DNA of 64,000 nucleotides, taken from Psettodes erumei. Taxonomy: Eukaryota > Chordata > Actinopteri > Pleuronectiformes > Psettodidae. Shown here piece after piece: positions 12,101 to 24,395 of the stretch. The translations under genes and the position numbers were made by a program. Under the pieces are notes generated by a model. The model worked only from the letters and a program-made list of their open reading frames with translations, was not told the DNA's origin and did not search any database. Each line of letters begins with the position of its first letter. Within the stretch, counting starts at the first letter, position 1. The stretch covers positions 822,501 to 886,500 of the forward strand of contig JAFBJZ010000838.1 of assembly GCA_016785225.1 (NCBI GenBank), given 5' to 3'.

Positions 12101-15100
12101 GCTCCAAAAACACAAGACCCGGGAACCGCGGACTCGTATCCAATCAATTACTCGGTGGCTTAATTGATTTGCAAAGGTAATCACTGGGCACACATCCACC
12201 AGGGCGGAGTATTTGATGTTTTAATAAATGGTTTTACAACAGGACTGGATGACTGGATCGATTCGGCCTCTGCAACCTTGATTATAGCGCGAGTTGGGAG
12301 GAAAAACAGCGGTGGAGCGGCAGCACGGGCCTACCTTTATTGTTTACGCCGGGGCGTGGTGCAGCAGCGTGGTAAAGATCAAAGTCGACCACATTACTCA
12401 ATTTCCTCTTACAGGAAGAAAACTGAGACCAGGCGCTTACTGTAGATCTTATAACGCTGCAGAAAAACGCAGCGAAATGTAAAAATAAATGTGAATCGGG
12501 ATCAGAGTCACCTACAGTCGACAGCACTTTGTTTAACGCAGGAGAAATTCCTCAACGCTGGACGAGCTGAGTCACTGTCACAAAGAGATCAATGTCGGAG
12601 GGTAAATGTAAAAATGTCACTTCTAATTACGCCGTATCTGAGCAGAAAAGCAGCGTGGAGGGATCTGTTAGGGATCAGAGAGCACGCAAACAAAACATCC
12701 TCAGCTTTGGCTCTCAACACTTCCATGTGTCACAAAGAGGAAGCTTGACTCTTCCATCTTATACACCAATCTTAATTACTGCATGTTTTAATTCATTTCA
12801 CCAACCTGATGTAAACATGTAGTGAGTCCGCAGCACAGACAGTGATTAAGTTTATCACCTACTGGTGACTGATCTGAACTCCTTTTTGAAATAGGATTTT
12901 ACTGACATTAGTCTGGTTAATTGGTTAATGGCAAAAAAAATTGTTCTCAGTGTAAAATTACAGTGTGAGCCTGAAGCATAACTACAGTTTCCTCGCATGA
13001 CATAACAAAATCAAGAATTAATGGCTGAATTCATGAGCGGACGCCTGTGTGAATGTAGGACTGCAGAGAAGTTTGGCTCGCAGTTTAAAACCGGGCTTTG
13101 ACATTTTGTCATCGTTAACTTCCCTGCACGGCGTCGCAGCCATGTCAGCCACACGCTGCAGGTCTCATTCGCCACAGTCTCATGGGCAAGTCTAACAAGG
13201 CTGTTTGTTCCAACTAACTTCTCCACCAAACTTTGCTCCCGTGAGATTTATATATGAAAGTCCCGTTGGATCTTTTCTTTCAGCTGAACTGAATAAGAAC
13301 TCTGATAATTTGTACAAGTACAAAAGCTCTCAAGTTCAACTTAATGCCTTCACACGGCTTTACGCAGCTCTCCACCTTCACAGTCCGCCACGGTGCCGAG
13401 GAGCCGGGGCCCCTGGGAGGTATTTCTCCAGTTTAACATTTCCGTGAGCTTACCAGTTGAAAGGCTGCCCACCAGCCCATTTTAATGGCCTCTGGGGACG
13501 GTTTGGGGGGGGGGTCGCCGCGGTTCACGGCTGGCATCTGCTCGCCTCGCTGTGGGCTCAAACCAAAGCTAAGAGACAGGAAGTGACAGGAACTCCAACT
13601 TCCGACTTCCTGTTCCTATCCAGAAGCATCCCTTTTATTCGTTTTAATTTCACTTTTGTTCCAAAACACTGGAAAATGGATGGCTTCAATCAAGAACCCT
13701 AGTTTTGAGTTAACGTATGTGAATGACATTATCTACCACAGTACAACATCGACTCAGCTGGGACACGAGGTCGGGGGGACGCACACATGCCAACTTTTAT
13801 CAGCGCAAGTAATTTTTCAGCATCTACTGCCACTGCGACAACTCCGTGGACGATTTCACATCTTGAAGCTGCAGTGTTCATCAACACAACTGCTCCAGTG
13901 AGCACAGAGAGCCAGGCTGGGTGGTTTAATCATCTGTGTGGCCCTCAGGACCCTGATTAAACTGCAAGAGGCACCACCTAGTTGCACAGATGGACACTAC
14001 AGGCAAACTATATATTCTGTCAGTTATGCCGCATATTCCCGTCTGCTGCAGTGTTGATTAATTTATCTTCAGGTGATTGAGTTATCACTGACATGTCTTT
14101 ATTTAACATCGAGGTAGTTTACGCAACAGCATACAGAAGCTAAAAAAAAAGGCTAAAGAGCTTAAACACTGAAATTGAAATTTACACTTGCACTTGCAAA
14201 GGTCACAGACTGAGATGTAAGAAATGATTTATAGAAATAATCAAATAAGCCCAGAGCAAACAAGTAATAAAGCAAGTCAGCGCTAAATCAAGACAGGCAT
14301 AAAAGCAAATAAACAAAAAAAAGGGGTGAACTGTGAGGGAGCTAACGAGAGCTGACGGAAGGTAAAAAAGTCATTTCTAAGGAGAAAGTGATGTATTGTT
14401 GCGTGGCTGTGCCGGCTGCTGTGCCCGTGGCTGCAGCGGGGCCCTCAGAGAGCCGCAGTCCACCGTCACCTGATTATTTTTCACCTTGTTTACGGCTGCA
14501 CTCCTTCACGGCGCTGCCTCCCTGCATGGACCTGTCTCATTACGTCCATCTCAGCGAGTCACTCAGCCGAGAGAGAGACGCCGAGCGAGAGGGGGAGGAG
14601 GCAAGAGGGAGGGACGGGCAGGGGACAGGTAATACAAGGACAGGTGAGAAAAGACGATTAGGGAGAAATGAATGTGGGAGAGGAACATTGTCTAAATTTG
14701 TCCTGACAAGAGACGAGAAAGTGTTTAGCGTGGAAATCATTCTGAGCGAGTACGTTCCTCTGAAGCAGGACGGGCAGCGAAGGACGAAGCAACACCTTAC
14801 ACAAAGCACGGCTCGGCCTTAGATCAGGAATTACGCCTCTGAGGGAAGTAAACAGCTGTTCCAGGACACGTGCAGCACTGAGTGCATTTCTTTAGTCCTT
14901 CTTCATAGGCGCTTCATCACAGTCAAGCTCCGAGCTGCCATAATACTGAGAAAATGATCATGTTTGAGCAAATGATTTTTTTCTGACTGTACTTTCTCGA
15001 GTTTGGCACACACCACTTCAAGGAAATGGTCCCCGTCTTGCTATGAGAGTCCAACAGCCTCTCACGTTCTCCTGCCGACTCAACTTTTTAGCATTAGCAG

Positions 15101-15124
15101 AGTAACTGCCAGCAATCTCCACTT
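9166..15124. other. non-coding flank, candidate regulatory blocks only
   Basis: Moderately CpG-rich stretches with TAAT cores at about 9420-9970, 11130-11560 and 12140-12460, separated by AT-rich sequence, and a G10 run at 13505-13514. No exon structure, RNA gene or recognised repeat. The longest frame (14388-14822) has no domain that I recognise. Confidence 0.5.
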
Positions 15125-15441
15125 ATTTTTTTTTTGTTGGCGGAGACCAGTTGCCAAACACCCAGCAGAGACTCCAGGAAGTTGCTGGTCCCGGCTAGGA
15201 AGTAGTCCAGCACATAAGGACAAAACCAACATTTTTACATTTGAGTCCTTGTACAGATTATGGGATAGAGTGTCTTAAAGAGGTGCTGGTAGGCAGATTT
15301 TATTTTTTACCTCTGGCTGTTTCCCCCTGTTTCCAGTCCACACGCTAAGATAAGCTGTGTCCCAGCTCACGCATCATATTTCACAGAAAGAAAGCATATC
15401 AAATCAATATATTTCCCAAAAGGTCAAAGTCTTCCTTTAAT
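15125..15441 (+). repeat. GCTA-type fish repeat, 3' portion
   Basis: Landmarks are GGCGGAGACCAGTTGCCAAA, GGAAGTTGCTGGTCCCGGCT, AGAGGTGCTGGTAGGCAGAT, GGCTGTTTCCCCCTGTTTCC, CCACACGCTAAGATAAGC and the end TATTTCCCAAAAGGTCAAAG followed by TCTTCCTTTAA. Together with the 44.6-kb copy it represents most of the element, with 5' and 3' parts found at separate loci. Confidence 0.6.
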
Positions 15442-16400
15442 AGTTAGAATACCTCCGGGGATAAATAGTGTTTGCAGTTGTTTTGCTTCTGATGTAAATA
15501 CTTCACTTCTAATTTCTGCTGCTGTCATGATAACGTGCACACATGTTGGTGGATTTTCAGTCCTTGACAGGAAAAACAATACTGAAGTAGAATCAACACA
15601 ACAACTGATGACAGTAGGCAGAGCAATGATGTCATAAATTACTAGTTTACCAGTTTACTCTTTTGCAAGGCAAATGAAACATAACTTTCTTCCCACTCAA
15701 TCCCACTGCATCCCATTAGTCGCCCTGTCTCTCCTGTTGAAATATCACACCTAAGAACTGAAAACCCCCAAAAAAGGAGACAGTGTGATATATTTAGAGG
15801 TCTGGGCCCAGCACGTCAGCACGTCCTGAGGCAACACAACACTCATACATCCCAGCACTCTGAGCTCAACTCAGAAAAAACTACAACACCATTTGAAGTG
15901 GTTCTGGCCCATTTAAACCTCTGGGGCCAGACTGGGACCATTAGACTTTTTTTTTTATAGGAGTCAGTTTAATCAACTTGAAAACTACAGGAACATATGG
16001 GTCCTGTATACTAGATCACATTCACTGTTTCAAAAGTTTATGTTCACATCTAAACGTATAAAGGCTTATATAAAATAGAAAATGGCTCACAGTTAAAGAT
16101 AATGACTCATCATACCACACCAGACCGTCTGCACTGGTTCATTCTCACAGCAACAGGTGACATAACAACCAAGAAATGCAAAATTAATGAAACTCCAAAT
16201 TACTTTTCTGAGTAAATGTCAGCAAAAGTACAGCAACACCCAGCACAGTGCACAATATAACCCCTATAGCATCAACAACTGCACAGCAATGACTTATTAA
16301 ATACTCAGACAGTCATAAAAAAAGACATTTAGCCATCAGAAAATAATCCAACTAGAACAAACACAGATACAGAGACAGACAGGGTGTTATATGTCTCATT

Positions 16401-16530
16401 ACCATTGCTACTAGCTTCTTAGCCTCGAGCAGCCTCCGTTGCTACCGGCTAATTAGCCTCCTTAGCTGCTAGCTAACTATCTGCGGTAGCCAATGTTAGC
16501 AATGGTGGTAATCAGGCTAGCTGCGTCGGT
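16401..16530. repeat. GCTA-rich patch (possible repeat relic)
   Basis: Many GCTA/TAGC units occur in 130 bp (GCTACTAGC, CGGCTAATTAGCC, TTAGCTGCTAGCTAAC, CAATGTTAGCAATGG). Such patches are frequent in percomorph genomes, both in repeats and near promoters. No other landmark of the interspersed family is present, so the origin is undecided. Confidence 0.4.
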
Positions 16531-17879
16531 TGTTTGACGAAAAGAAGCAGAATGGATCGTCGTAAACTTTCGGTTGTGAACACAGAGTATGTTTATTTCA
16601 TGTATTTCATTACGTAAATGTATGAGTACATCTTCCACAGATAGAAATAATAATGCAATGTGTAACTTAAGCTATTAACTCGTTTTTTAAATAAAAAATA
16701 ATAATAATACTAAGAACAGCGTCTTAATATTCAGTGTTAGCTCTAAAACACTTATTCATGCTGTCTGTGCTGATTACGGCATAGCTTTGGTCTACACCTT
16801 TGTTCTTTGAATATTTGTAGTTTCTCATCATACACACATATTTCTCGTGCACGCCTTTAAGACACCAGAAAATGAAAATACTCAGACCTTTGAAGTTGCC
16901 GTTGCCAAATCAAAAGTAGAGTTGTTGCCATCTTCAGATCTCTGCAGTGAAGCTGTTTGATAAAACATGAGTCTCAGGACAAACGCCAAAAGTACAGAAG
17001 TAAGACCAAAAACATCATTTTCCTCCAATTCTGCCATAACATAATATTTTAAAAATGTAATAATAATGATAAGAATTACTGAAGCACTTTTCTTCAATTC
17101 TCTGCATTGGGCCCCAATAACTCAGCCTTACATGAAGTCTGTCATGTGGAGTCATTAAGCAAATGAATCAAAGTTTTTTGAAATGGTCCATTATTACTTG
17201 TAATCATATAAAAATGGAATAATTCATCTAATAAATAAAACATGACAACATAAAATAATAATAGTACAATTTGGACATGTAGCCCATATTCACCCTGCAG
17301 TAAAGACAATACAGGAAATGACCCAGTAAGCAAATGAGTTTCACAGCGCAGGCAAAGTTCAAGAGCAGCCGGTCTGAGTCTATGGACCAGAGGGGGAAAC
17401 CATTAAGGTGTGAAATGCAAACGTCTAAGGTGTGAAAGTGTTTCCCAGCGGAACATGGCGGGGCACAGGTGACTTTACACACACACGTTTGTGTTTTCCA
17501 CATACACTGTGGCACATTTTCTCGGTGTGGGGGACTACAGTGGAGCACAGGCACAAAATGCTGGAATTTCGTGGCCTTTTTGATGCCACGATCCATATGA
17601 AATAACACCCAGAGAGCCCTGAGCCTCACAGATAGAGGTTACATAACAGGTTGTGCGTATTAGAGTAATAAAACAGCTACATTTTAAACATGACATTGAA
17701 TACAGAATCAGGTTGGGACGTCCAAACTGACAACCTGCCCTTTCCGCGCGGCGTGACTCACATGACTCATGGTGACATTGCGTATGGATGAAGCCGTACG
17801 TCTCCTGCTGTCGCCGGGGCCGCGGATCATCGATCCGTCCCTCCGGTCCCTCGGAGGCCTTCGTTCGCCGCCTGCCACG

Positions 17880-18200
17880 TCTTGCGATTAGCTCGTCACT
17901 CTCCACATTTCTGGAGCAGAACTAATCAGGCCGGAGAAGAGACTTTGCCCCACCGCTACCCATGCGTGACTTGTCTCACCAATGTATGCAAGAGGCGAAC
18001 AGAAGCGCCGCAGAATGGATTTTATTTCCAGAATCTCTCCGGTGAGCCGATGGGAAGCCGCTGGAGACACGCAGAGTTCATCTGTCTTCTGTGTAATTGA
18101 TCAGCAAGAGTGATTGAGTGTATCAAAAGGTAATTATATTGTAATTAACAGGTTTAGACTGACACATTAGTCTATTAGACACTGTCTGCCAGACAGTCAC
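17880..18200. promoter_or_regulatory. candidate enhancer with TAATTA motif and palindrome
   Basis: A CpG-containing, non-repetitive stretch leads into an 18-bp homeodomain-type motif AATTATATTGTAATTAAC at 18132-18149. A 17-bp perfect palindrome ACTGTCTGC/CAGACAGT follows at 18181-18197. The 18-bp motif recurs exactly at 27751-27768. Dense motif content suggests a conserved non-coding element, but conservation was not tested. Confidence 0.3.
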
Positions 18201-21200
18201 GTTACCTGACGTGGGGGAGGGGGACTGTGGGCAGAGACAAAGCAAAACTGTCGGGATTTCTTCCCTCGAGTTGGTACTGATGAAGTTCAAGTTTCTCACA
18301 TTGACCACGTACAAGATGCAGCGTGAGCCACACATCGAGCCTTCAAAATACGATCCACTGTTCAGTCATGTGACTTACAGATCATCATAAATATCAAGTA
18401 TAGAATATTACCATAAACCATACAGTATCTCTCGTTCGGAACTTTGATTGATTGATTTTGTTGGACCTGAAATTAAATGTAATACACATTACACACACAC
18501 ACGTCATACACATACATACACACAGTGCTTCATATGTACATAAACACCACTGGACCTGAATTCAGTGTGTGATAATTAGGGTTTTTAGCTGAGAATAACA
18601 CAACTTTATGATTCAGTGAATCACAATGACACAGAGGCAGTGGGAGCAACCTCCAACGCAACAATGCTCCGCACAGACAAATTAAAAATTCAGCTTGGGG
18701 ATAAAAGTTTCTCACTTACATGCTTGGCCCCAAAAGCACTTTACTCTGTGCAAACATTTTTCTTTTGAAATTTATTCAGTGCTGCGTATTTGCCTGCATA
18801 AAATATTAACAGTATTTTAATATTTTAGTGCAAATAATGAGGGCTCTTGACCTCTGTATTTAAATTTAATCATTACATGCAGAATTTATTAGCTGCATTT
18901 TCCCTTGTCTGTCTAGGAAATTTTCCCAGTAATTTTCCCAGGAAGTGCAGCATGATGAAGAGCCTGTCTCTCCATAATAGATTAACAAATGAGAATATAT
19001 CAGGCAAAGAGGGTCATGAAGTAAAAAAAAAAAATCCAGTGGACGAGGGAGGAAGCCTCTGAATCGGATCACTTAACTAAGAGTCACAGCTAATAGTTTT
19101 GCCACAGGAGGAAACTGTGACTGTGATGAGGTAGAAAGGGGCCAAACATGAAGCGTGTGACAGCTCCATCGCCGGGCGCGAGCTGAAGGTCAGCCGCGGC
19201 GTAATTGCCGCGCCCCGCTCCCCCATTTGTCTAAACCTGGCAGTTTGCGTTCAGAAATCAGCTGCAGGTGAGAAGTCGCTTGGCTGCCTGTCATCCTCGC
19301 TCACCTTCATCCCTGCAGATATCAACACGGAGCCCTGACGGGGCGTCGCATCCCAACGCCAATGAAAACATCCTACATATTTATATCACATATACTGAGT
19401 GAAACCGCACACGTGTCCATACACACGCACACAAACCATCTGTGCAACTACTCTCACTGCTGCTGAAAAATCTGCATTCTGTCTCTGATAGCAGGAAGTT
19501 GAACGTACAAACAACTTATTCCTAACAAATTAAATGGTGCATTATGAGATATTATACACATTTCTTAGTGACCGGTGGGGCAGACCAATTTACAAAACAA
19601 CAATTTAAAAGAATAAATGTTTTATCCTTGTTTTTAGTGGCACTATTATCCAGACATTCACTGGAGTTGTGTTTCACCGAGGACAAATATTCACTCTTCA
19701 TAATCCACCGGAACAAGGACACTGTCCCTTTTTTAAATGTTCCAACACTGTGATCAACAAATCTTTTTATTAAAACTATTAAGAATATTGGTTTTCACAC
19801 ACACACAAGAACTTGTTCCTCTGTGTTAGTTACATGGATTTATGAATATGGACAAATCCAAGTGATGTAAGCATGCTACCATGCTTGAGGTTTGTTCATG
19901 GGGACTGTAGCTCTTTTCTGCGAAAAACAAAACATATTAATTTAATATTGATTGATTTTTCAATAAGAACAATTATGTAAAGATATGAAGCGAGCCACAT
20001 GATGTACTGCTCCAAATGAGTAATGTTAGTTGTCAGATAAGAGTGTTACTGTAACAATAAGGCTGCACGCTGTGCGCTGCATCCACGTGTTAGGAACGAA
20101 TCCACCACGATCATTCCACAAAGTGGATTGAGACTGCAGACGAGGAAAGGAAAGTACACGAGGCGATGCAAGCGAGTGTGCGACAGTTAGATGACCTTGG
20201 TGTTGTGTACCCCCACATACCTGAGTGTGCAGTGTCGGCTTTATGTTCAGCTCTTCACGCTGAGTGACCGTGTGGTCCGCCTGCAGCAACACCCTTCATC
20301 TTTGCCACTGAATTGCATGTTTGTGCTTTGCCATTGTTTTGTCTCGTAGCTCTGTTTAACCATGATAAATAAGTGTCAGCTGCAGACACATTTATACTCT
20401 GTCAGTAAATTAGCTGAGCAGCATTCCACTTTATTGAACTTGCAAAAGTGAGAATACAAACAAGTGAAAACATGGGGTGCAAGTAAATTATCTGTTGTGT
20501 TGACACGCTTTTGTGCTGAGGATGATGCCCCTGCTGTGATTGGCTGCAACACTTCACCACAACACTCCGATTACAGGATCAGGCTGGACAAATACATGAA
20601 AACTAATCAGCCAGGAGGAGATTTTGAGCGTACAGTTGCCAGTGTTGCATGCTCCTGCACACAGTCTGCTCAGCTGCAGATATTGTGCACAGGCGCCCGT
20701 TTCCCTGCTGAAAAACAGCTTCGACGGAGCGAGATGCTCCATCATGGTAAACAAGAAGGAAGTTTGTTTTAGCCATATTTCACTGAGCCACGTTCTGCAC
20801 TGCACAATGTTTCCCTCTGCATGTATCAATCACCTGACACCAGCAGGCAATTTCAACCAACGTTTAAAATCTAATTGCATATAGTAGCGATGCAAACCAC
20901 TCGTGGGAATGCAAGCTATACATAGAAGTAGTTTATTCCATATAATCTATTTATTTAACATGCCCTGCTTCTCCTCATCCGAAGCGCTCTGTAATTTGTG
21001 TTTTGAGAAGGCCAACGTAAATGAGAAGTTATTATTATAAATGGGATGAAACCCGCGGTCCAGAGGATGCTGTTTTCTACACTAATAGAAGAACAAACTG
21101 CAATTTTTGTCTCGTAACAGAGAAAATTGTCCCGTGTCCATCTTCTTAAAGAGCTATTCAGGTCTCACAAATTTTAAAAATGTCCCTGCACCAAATACAG

Positions 21201-24200
21201 TAAAAAACACACAATCACACATGCTGTGCACAAGGTTGTCAAGTTTAGGAGCAGCAATATTTTGCTCCACTCTGTGCGGTACAAGGTTACACAATACAAA
21301 AGGCGTGCTTCATCAAATCGCTGTGTTTCTCCCTCACAGTAGGAGACGATGTCGGCCAGCGACAGCAGCGACAGAGTTTACCCAGCTGTGTTGTCTTAAC
21401 ATGGATGCCCGCACGTCATCGATTTAACACAGGAGTAAATCAGCAAAAGCAGAAACCTCCCCGTGTGACACGCTGAGACGCAGGACTGAGCTGCTGCACT
21501 TCCTGTGATCTGCAGGATACGATTATGTATGGATGAAGTCATACCGTCGCTACGTCCAAATGATAATTGACCAGCGTTCCTTCACTTTGCTAAATTGCAA
21601 TCTTCAACTCTGCGGCTGAGCAGTGTGATTGGTTGGGTTGAGGGAAAGAAATATAGAGCGGAGGCAGTTTTGGAATCAGATGAACGAGCAGAATGAATTG
21701 AAACGGGACAAAATATAAACAAATATACAACAGAAGAGAAAAAAGGTGTGATGAGCGAAAGGATAGGAGCTGATGTCTGAGCTGGGACAGAGCACAGCCC
21801 AAAGATCTTAATGCCACAAGAAAGGATGGATAGGGAATATTGATTGCTTGTGTCTTTCACCTGCAATCAAATACTGTACAAATTGCCTTTTGTCGATTAG
21901 TAATTATATAGGTGAATGATTTCCTGGAAAAGCCCTGCGACTGATAAAATGTGCTTTTTTCTTGCTGATGCCTGGCTCAGACGTGCCGTGTGGAGAGGAA
22001 GCACAAGGGAGGCTTGGGAGGCTAAACTTAAGCCTCCCTAAACCGGCGGAGGGGAGCGCGCTTCCTCCCCAACCCGCATGTGTGAATATTGTCTCAATAA
22101 CAGCTTCAGCTGGACGGTGTCACGCCTGTCGCCAACAAATTTCCATCTCAGTCAGCATGAACTCAGGCGCAGACTTTATCCACAAAACAGATTTGCTGTG
22201 GTACGAGAGCGTGGCTCCCGACTGTGACAAGGGCGTGGATTAGCATTTAATCTGTCTTCATTAAAGAGACAGAGAGAGAGTGACGTTTGCTCTGTCCTCG
22301 AAGTATTTGTACACTCGTGCAGAAGATACTGGACGCAAACCCCAGCACATCAGGAATATCACTGTCATTTTTGTTTGTGTAAGACTACACTGCACTAATG
22401 TGCCAAACGTCCCCCCAACGACTGCATCATCCAACCACGGTGCGCGAGGGAGAGAGAGAGAAACGGCAAAGGCGAGGGTTGTGACTTTATCTGCTCTGCT
22501 CGCCGCCACCTCTGTCTCAGATGAGTTGCGTGAGATTTACTTGTTGTCATGGCAACGCACTGAAATATTAACGTCGAGCATTCAAACGCTTAAAACGGAG
22601 GTGGCACGCCTGGAAAGCCGCGCGCCGGACTCGTGGCCCTACACGTTTGAATGCACGCTGGCGTTTAGAGTGGTAACACAACAGCGGGCTGACATCGGAC
22701 ATGTTTGAGAAACATCTGGATGATACATTTGATGCCGCAGCAGAAATAAGTTAGAAGACAACATTACATACTTAAAGCTGCACACTCACACAGTGATTTG
22801 GCTTGTTTCGGCTTGGTTTGGCTTCACTTTTTGATTCAGTCTCATCCAACCTGTTTCCAGCTACAGCGGGGAAGAAGCTCTGATAAAACCATTGAGCAGA
22901 ACCTACCCAACACCAAACAGCTAAAACCGAACCAAATGGGGCAATTAGTGGCCAAAGAGCCAGAGAATTCTCCCAGAAGGTGGTGGAGACCCAAATGGAG
23001 CTAATGTAAGAATCCTGGATTAAGTACAGCAATATCTCAGGGAAATGATAGCTAAACCTAAAAAATACAGTCCAAACGTCTATAAGTTGGAAGTATGATT
23101 TGACGGGGACAAACAGCTGCCGAGGCAGGTACTTGACTGTTATAGCACAGCCACAAAATAGATTTGACACATTGTGCCGTGATTCCTCATGTGAATCTTT
23201 CTCACATTGTTCCGTTCACACTTCTTCCTCCCAGAGCAGATACGGTGTGAACAGGCTGAATGAAGGCTTAGAGCGAGCGGCACAGACGCCTGGCCCACTC
23301 TAGAGGTCTGACAGAAACGTGCGCATTTTAAGCAGGAGTCTGGATTTCCGGTTGGGCGGCTTCATTCATTTCTGTGCGCGAGGCAGAGAGAGCGATATCT
23401 TCTACCTACCCTGCAGCCAAAGTAAAAACCCAGTGGGGGTTTGGAAGTCAAGACATTTTACATGCAAATGACTTCATACTTTCAGGAGCACTTTATAGCA
23501 TCATGAAGGAAAATAGCAGAATTAGGAAATATAGTTTTTTTTTCAGCGGGACTGCTGGGCGATTTGGTGCATCACTTTATGTACAGCTGTGTGTGTCTTG
23601 CTTCCTCCTGCTTCGGTTTCATTTTGCGACGGTGAAATGAGGCCCACGATAAGGCTGCGAGGTGGAATAGCGTCTCCGCTGTCTCACAGTTTCCCCATCG
23701 CAGTGGGACTGACCCCGAGCTCCACCACGGCAGATATTAAAAGATTATGCCGGTCAGAGGTTACAAAGACTGTGACAAGTAACTGAGACATGAACGACAA
23801 ATCTGAGCGGGGATATGTCTCATATTAGTTTCCCACTGCGTCCCTTTATCTCGTTCCTGTGGGAGCATTTGTAAGCGTCAGTCAGGTTTCAGCAGCTCTT
23901 TCAGGCTGCGTTCACAGCCGGCATGATGTCTGAACTCTGTGGAGGTTCCTGCTTCAGTTTGTCCAGCTGAGAGAACTGCAAACAAATGACAACAAGGAGA
24001 GGCCCGAAAATGAAAGTCTGAGTTCTCTGTGGAGAGAGCCTGGTGTGCTTCATTACCAGTGAATCAAATGGCTCAAAAAATGCACGACACAAGAATTATA
24101 CGTAGGAGGGAAAAGGGTTTGTTTTGGGTAAACAGGTTTTTCAAAAGATACTACACTGTTGGAAAACACCAGGTCGGGATTTGAATGCGGCAGCAAAAAT

Positions 24201-24304
24201 TTGAAAATTTCTTATCTGTGCTCTATTTCATTTTCTTCTACCACAGCTGGTCAGCAGCTGAATCCACAGTGCTCATATTTCACTTTTCGTGGTTCATAAC
24301 ATAA

Positions 24305-24395
24305 GCAGATAATTTCCTCAGGGGTTGGTGGAGAACAAATCTAGAGTTAAAAGGAGACTGAATATTGGATTCACAAAAACATGACTCACAGTGAA
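24305..24395 (+). repeat. GCTA-type fish repeat, short central fragment
   Basis: The stretch AATTTCCTCAGGGGTTGGTG, then GAGAACAAATCTAGAGTTAA, AAGGAGACTGAATATTGGAT and ACATGACTCACAGTGAACAC matches the central segment of the family. Both ends are missing. Confidence 0.5.

Larger units (their letters stand above)
15442..24304. other. non-coding flank, few repeats
   Basis: Apart from the GCTA-rich patch (16401-16530), the candidate enhancer (17880-18200) and a short CA-rich part near 18490-18525, this is unique-looking AT-rich sequence. A GC-rich island lies at about 19150-19330. Frames up to 142 codons (for example 22280-22708) show no recognisable protein. Confidence 0.5.
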
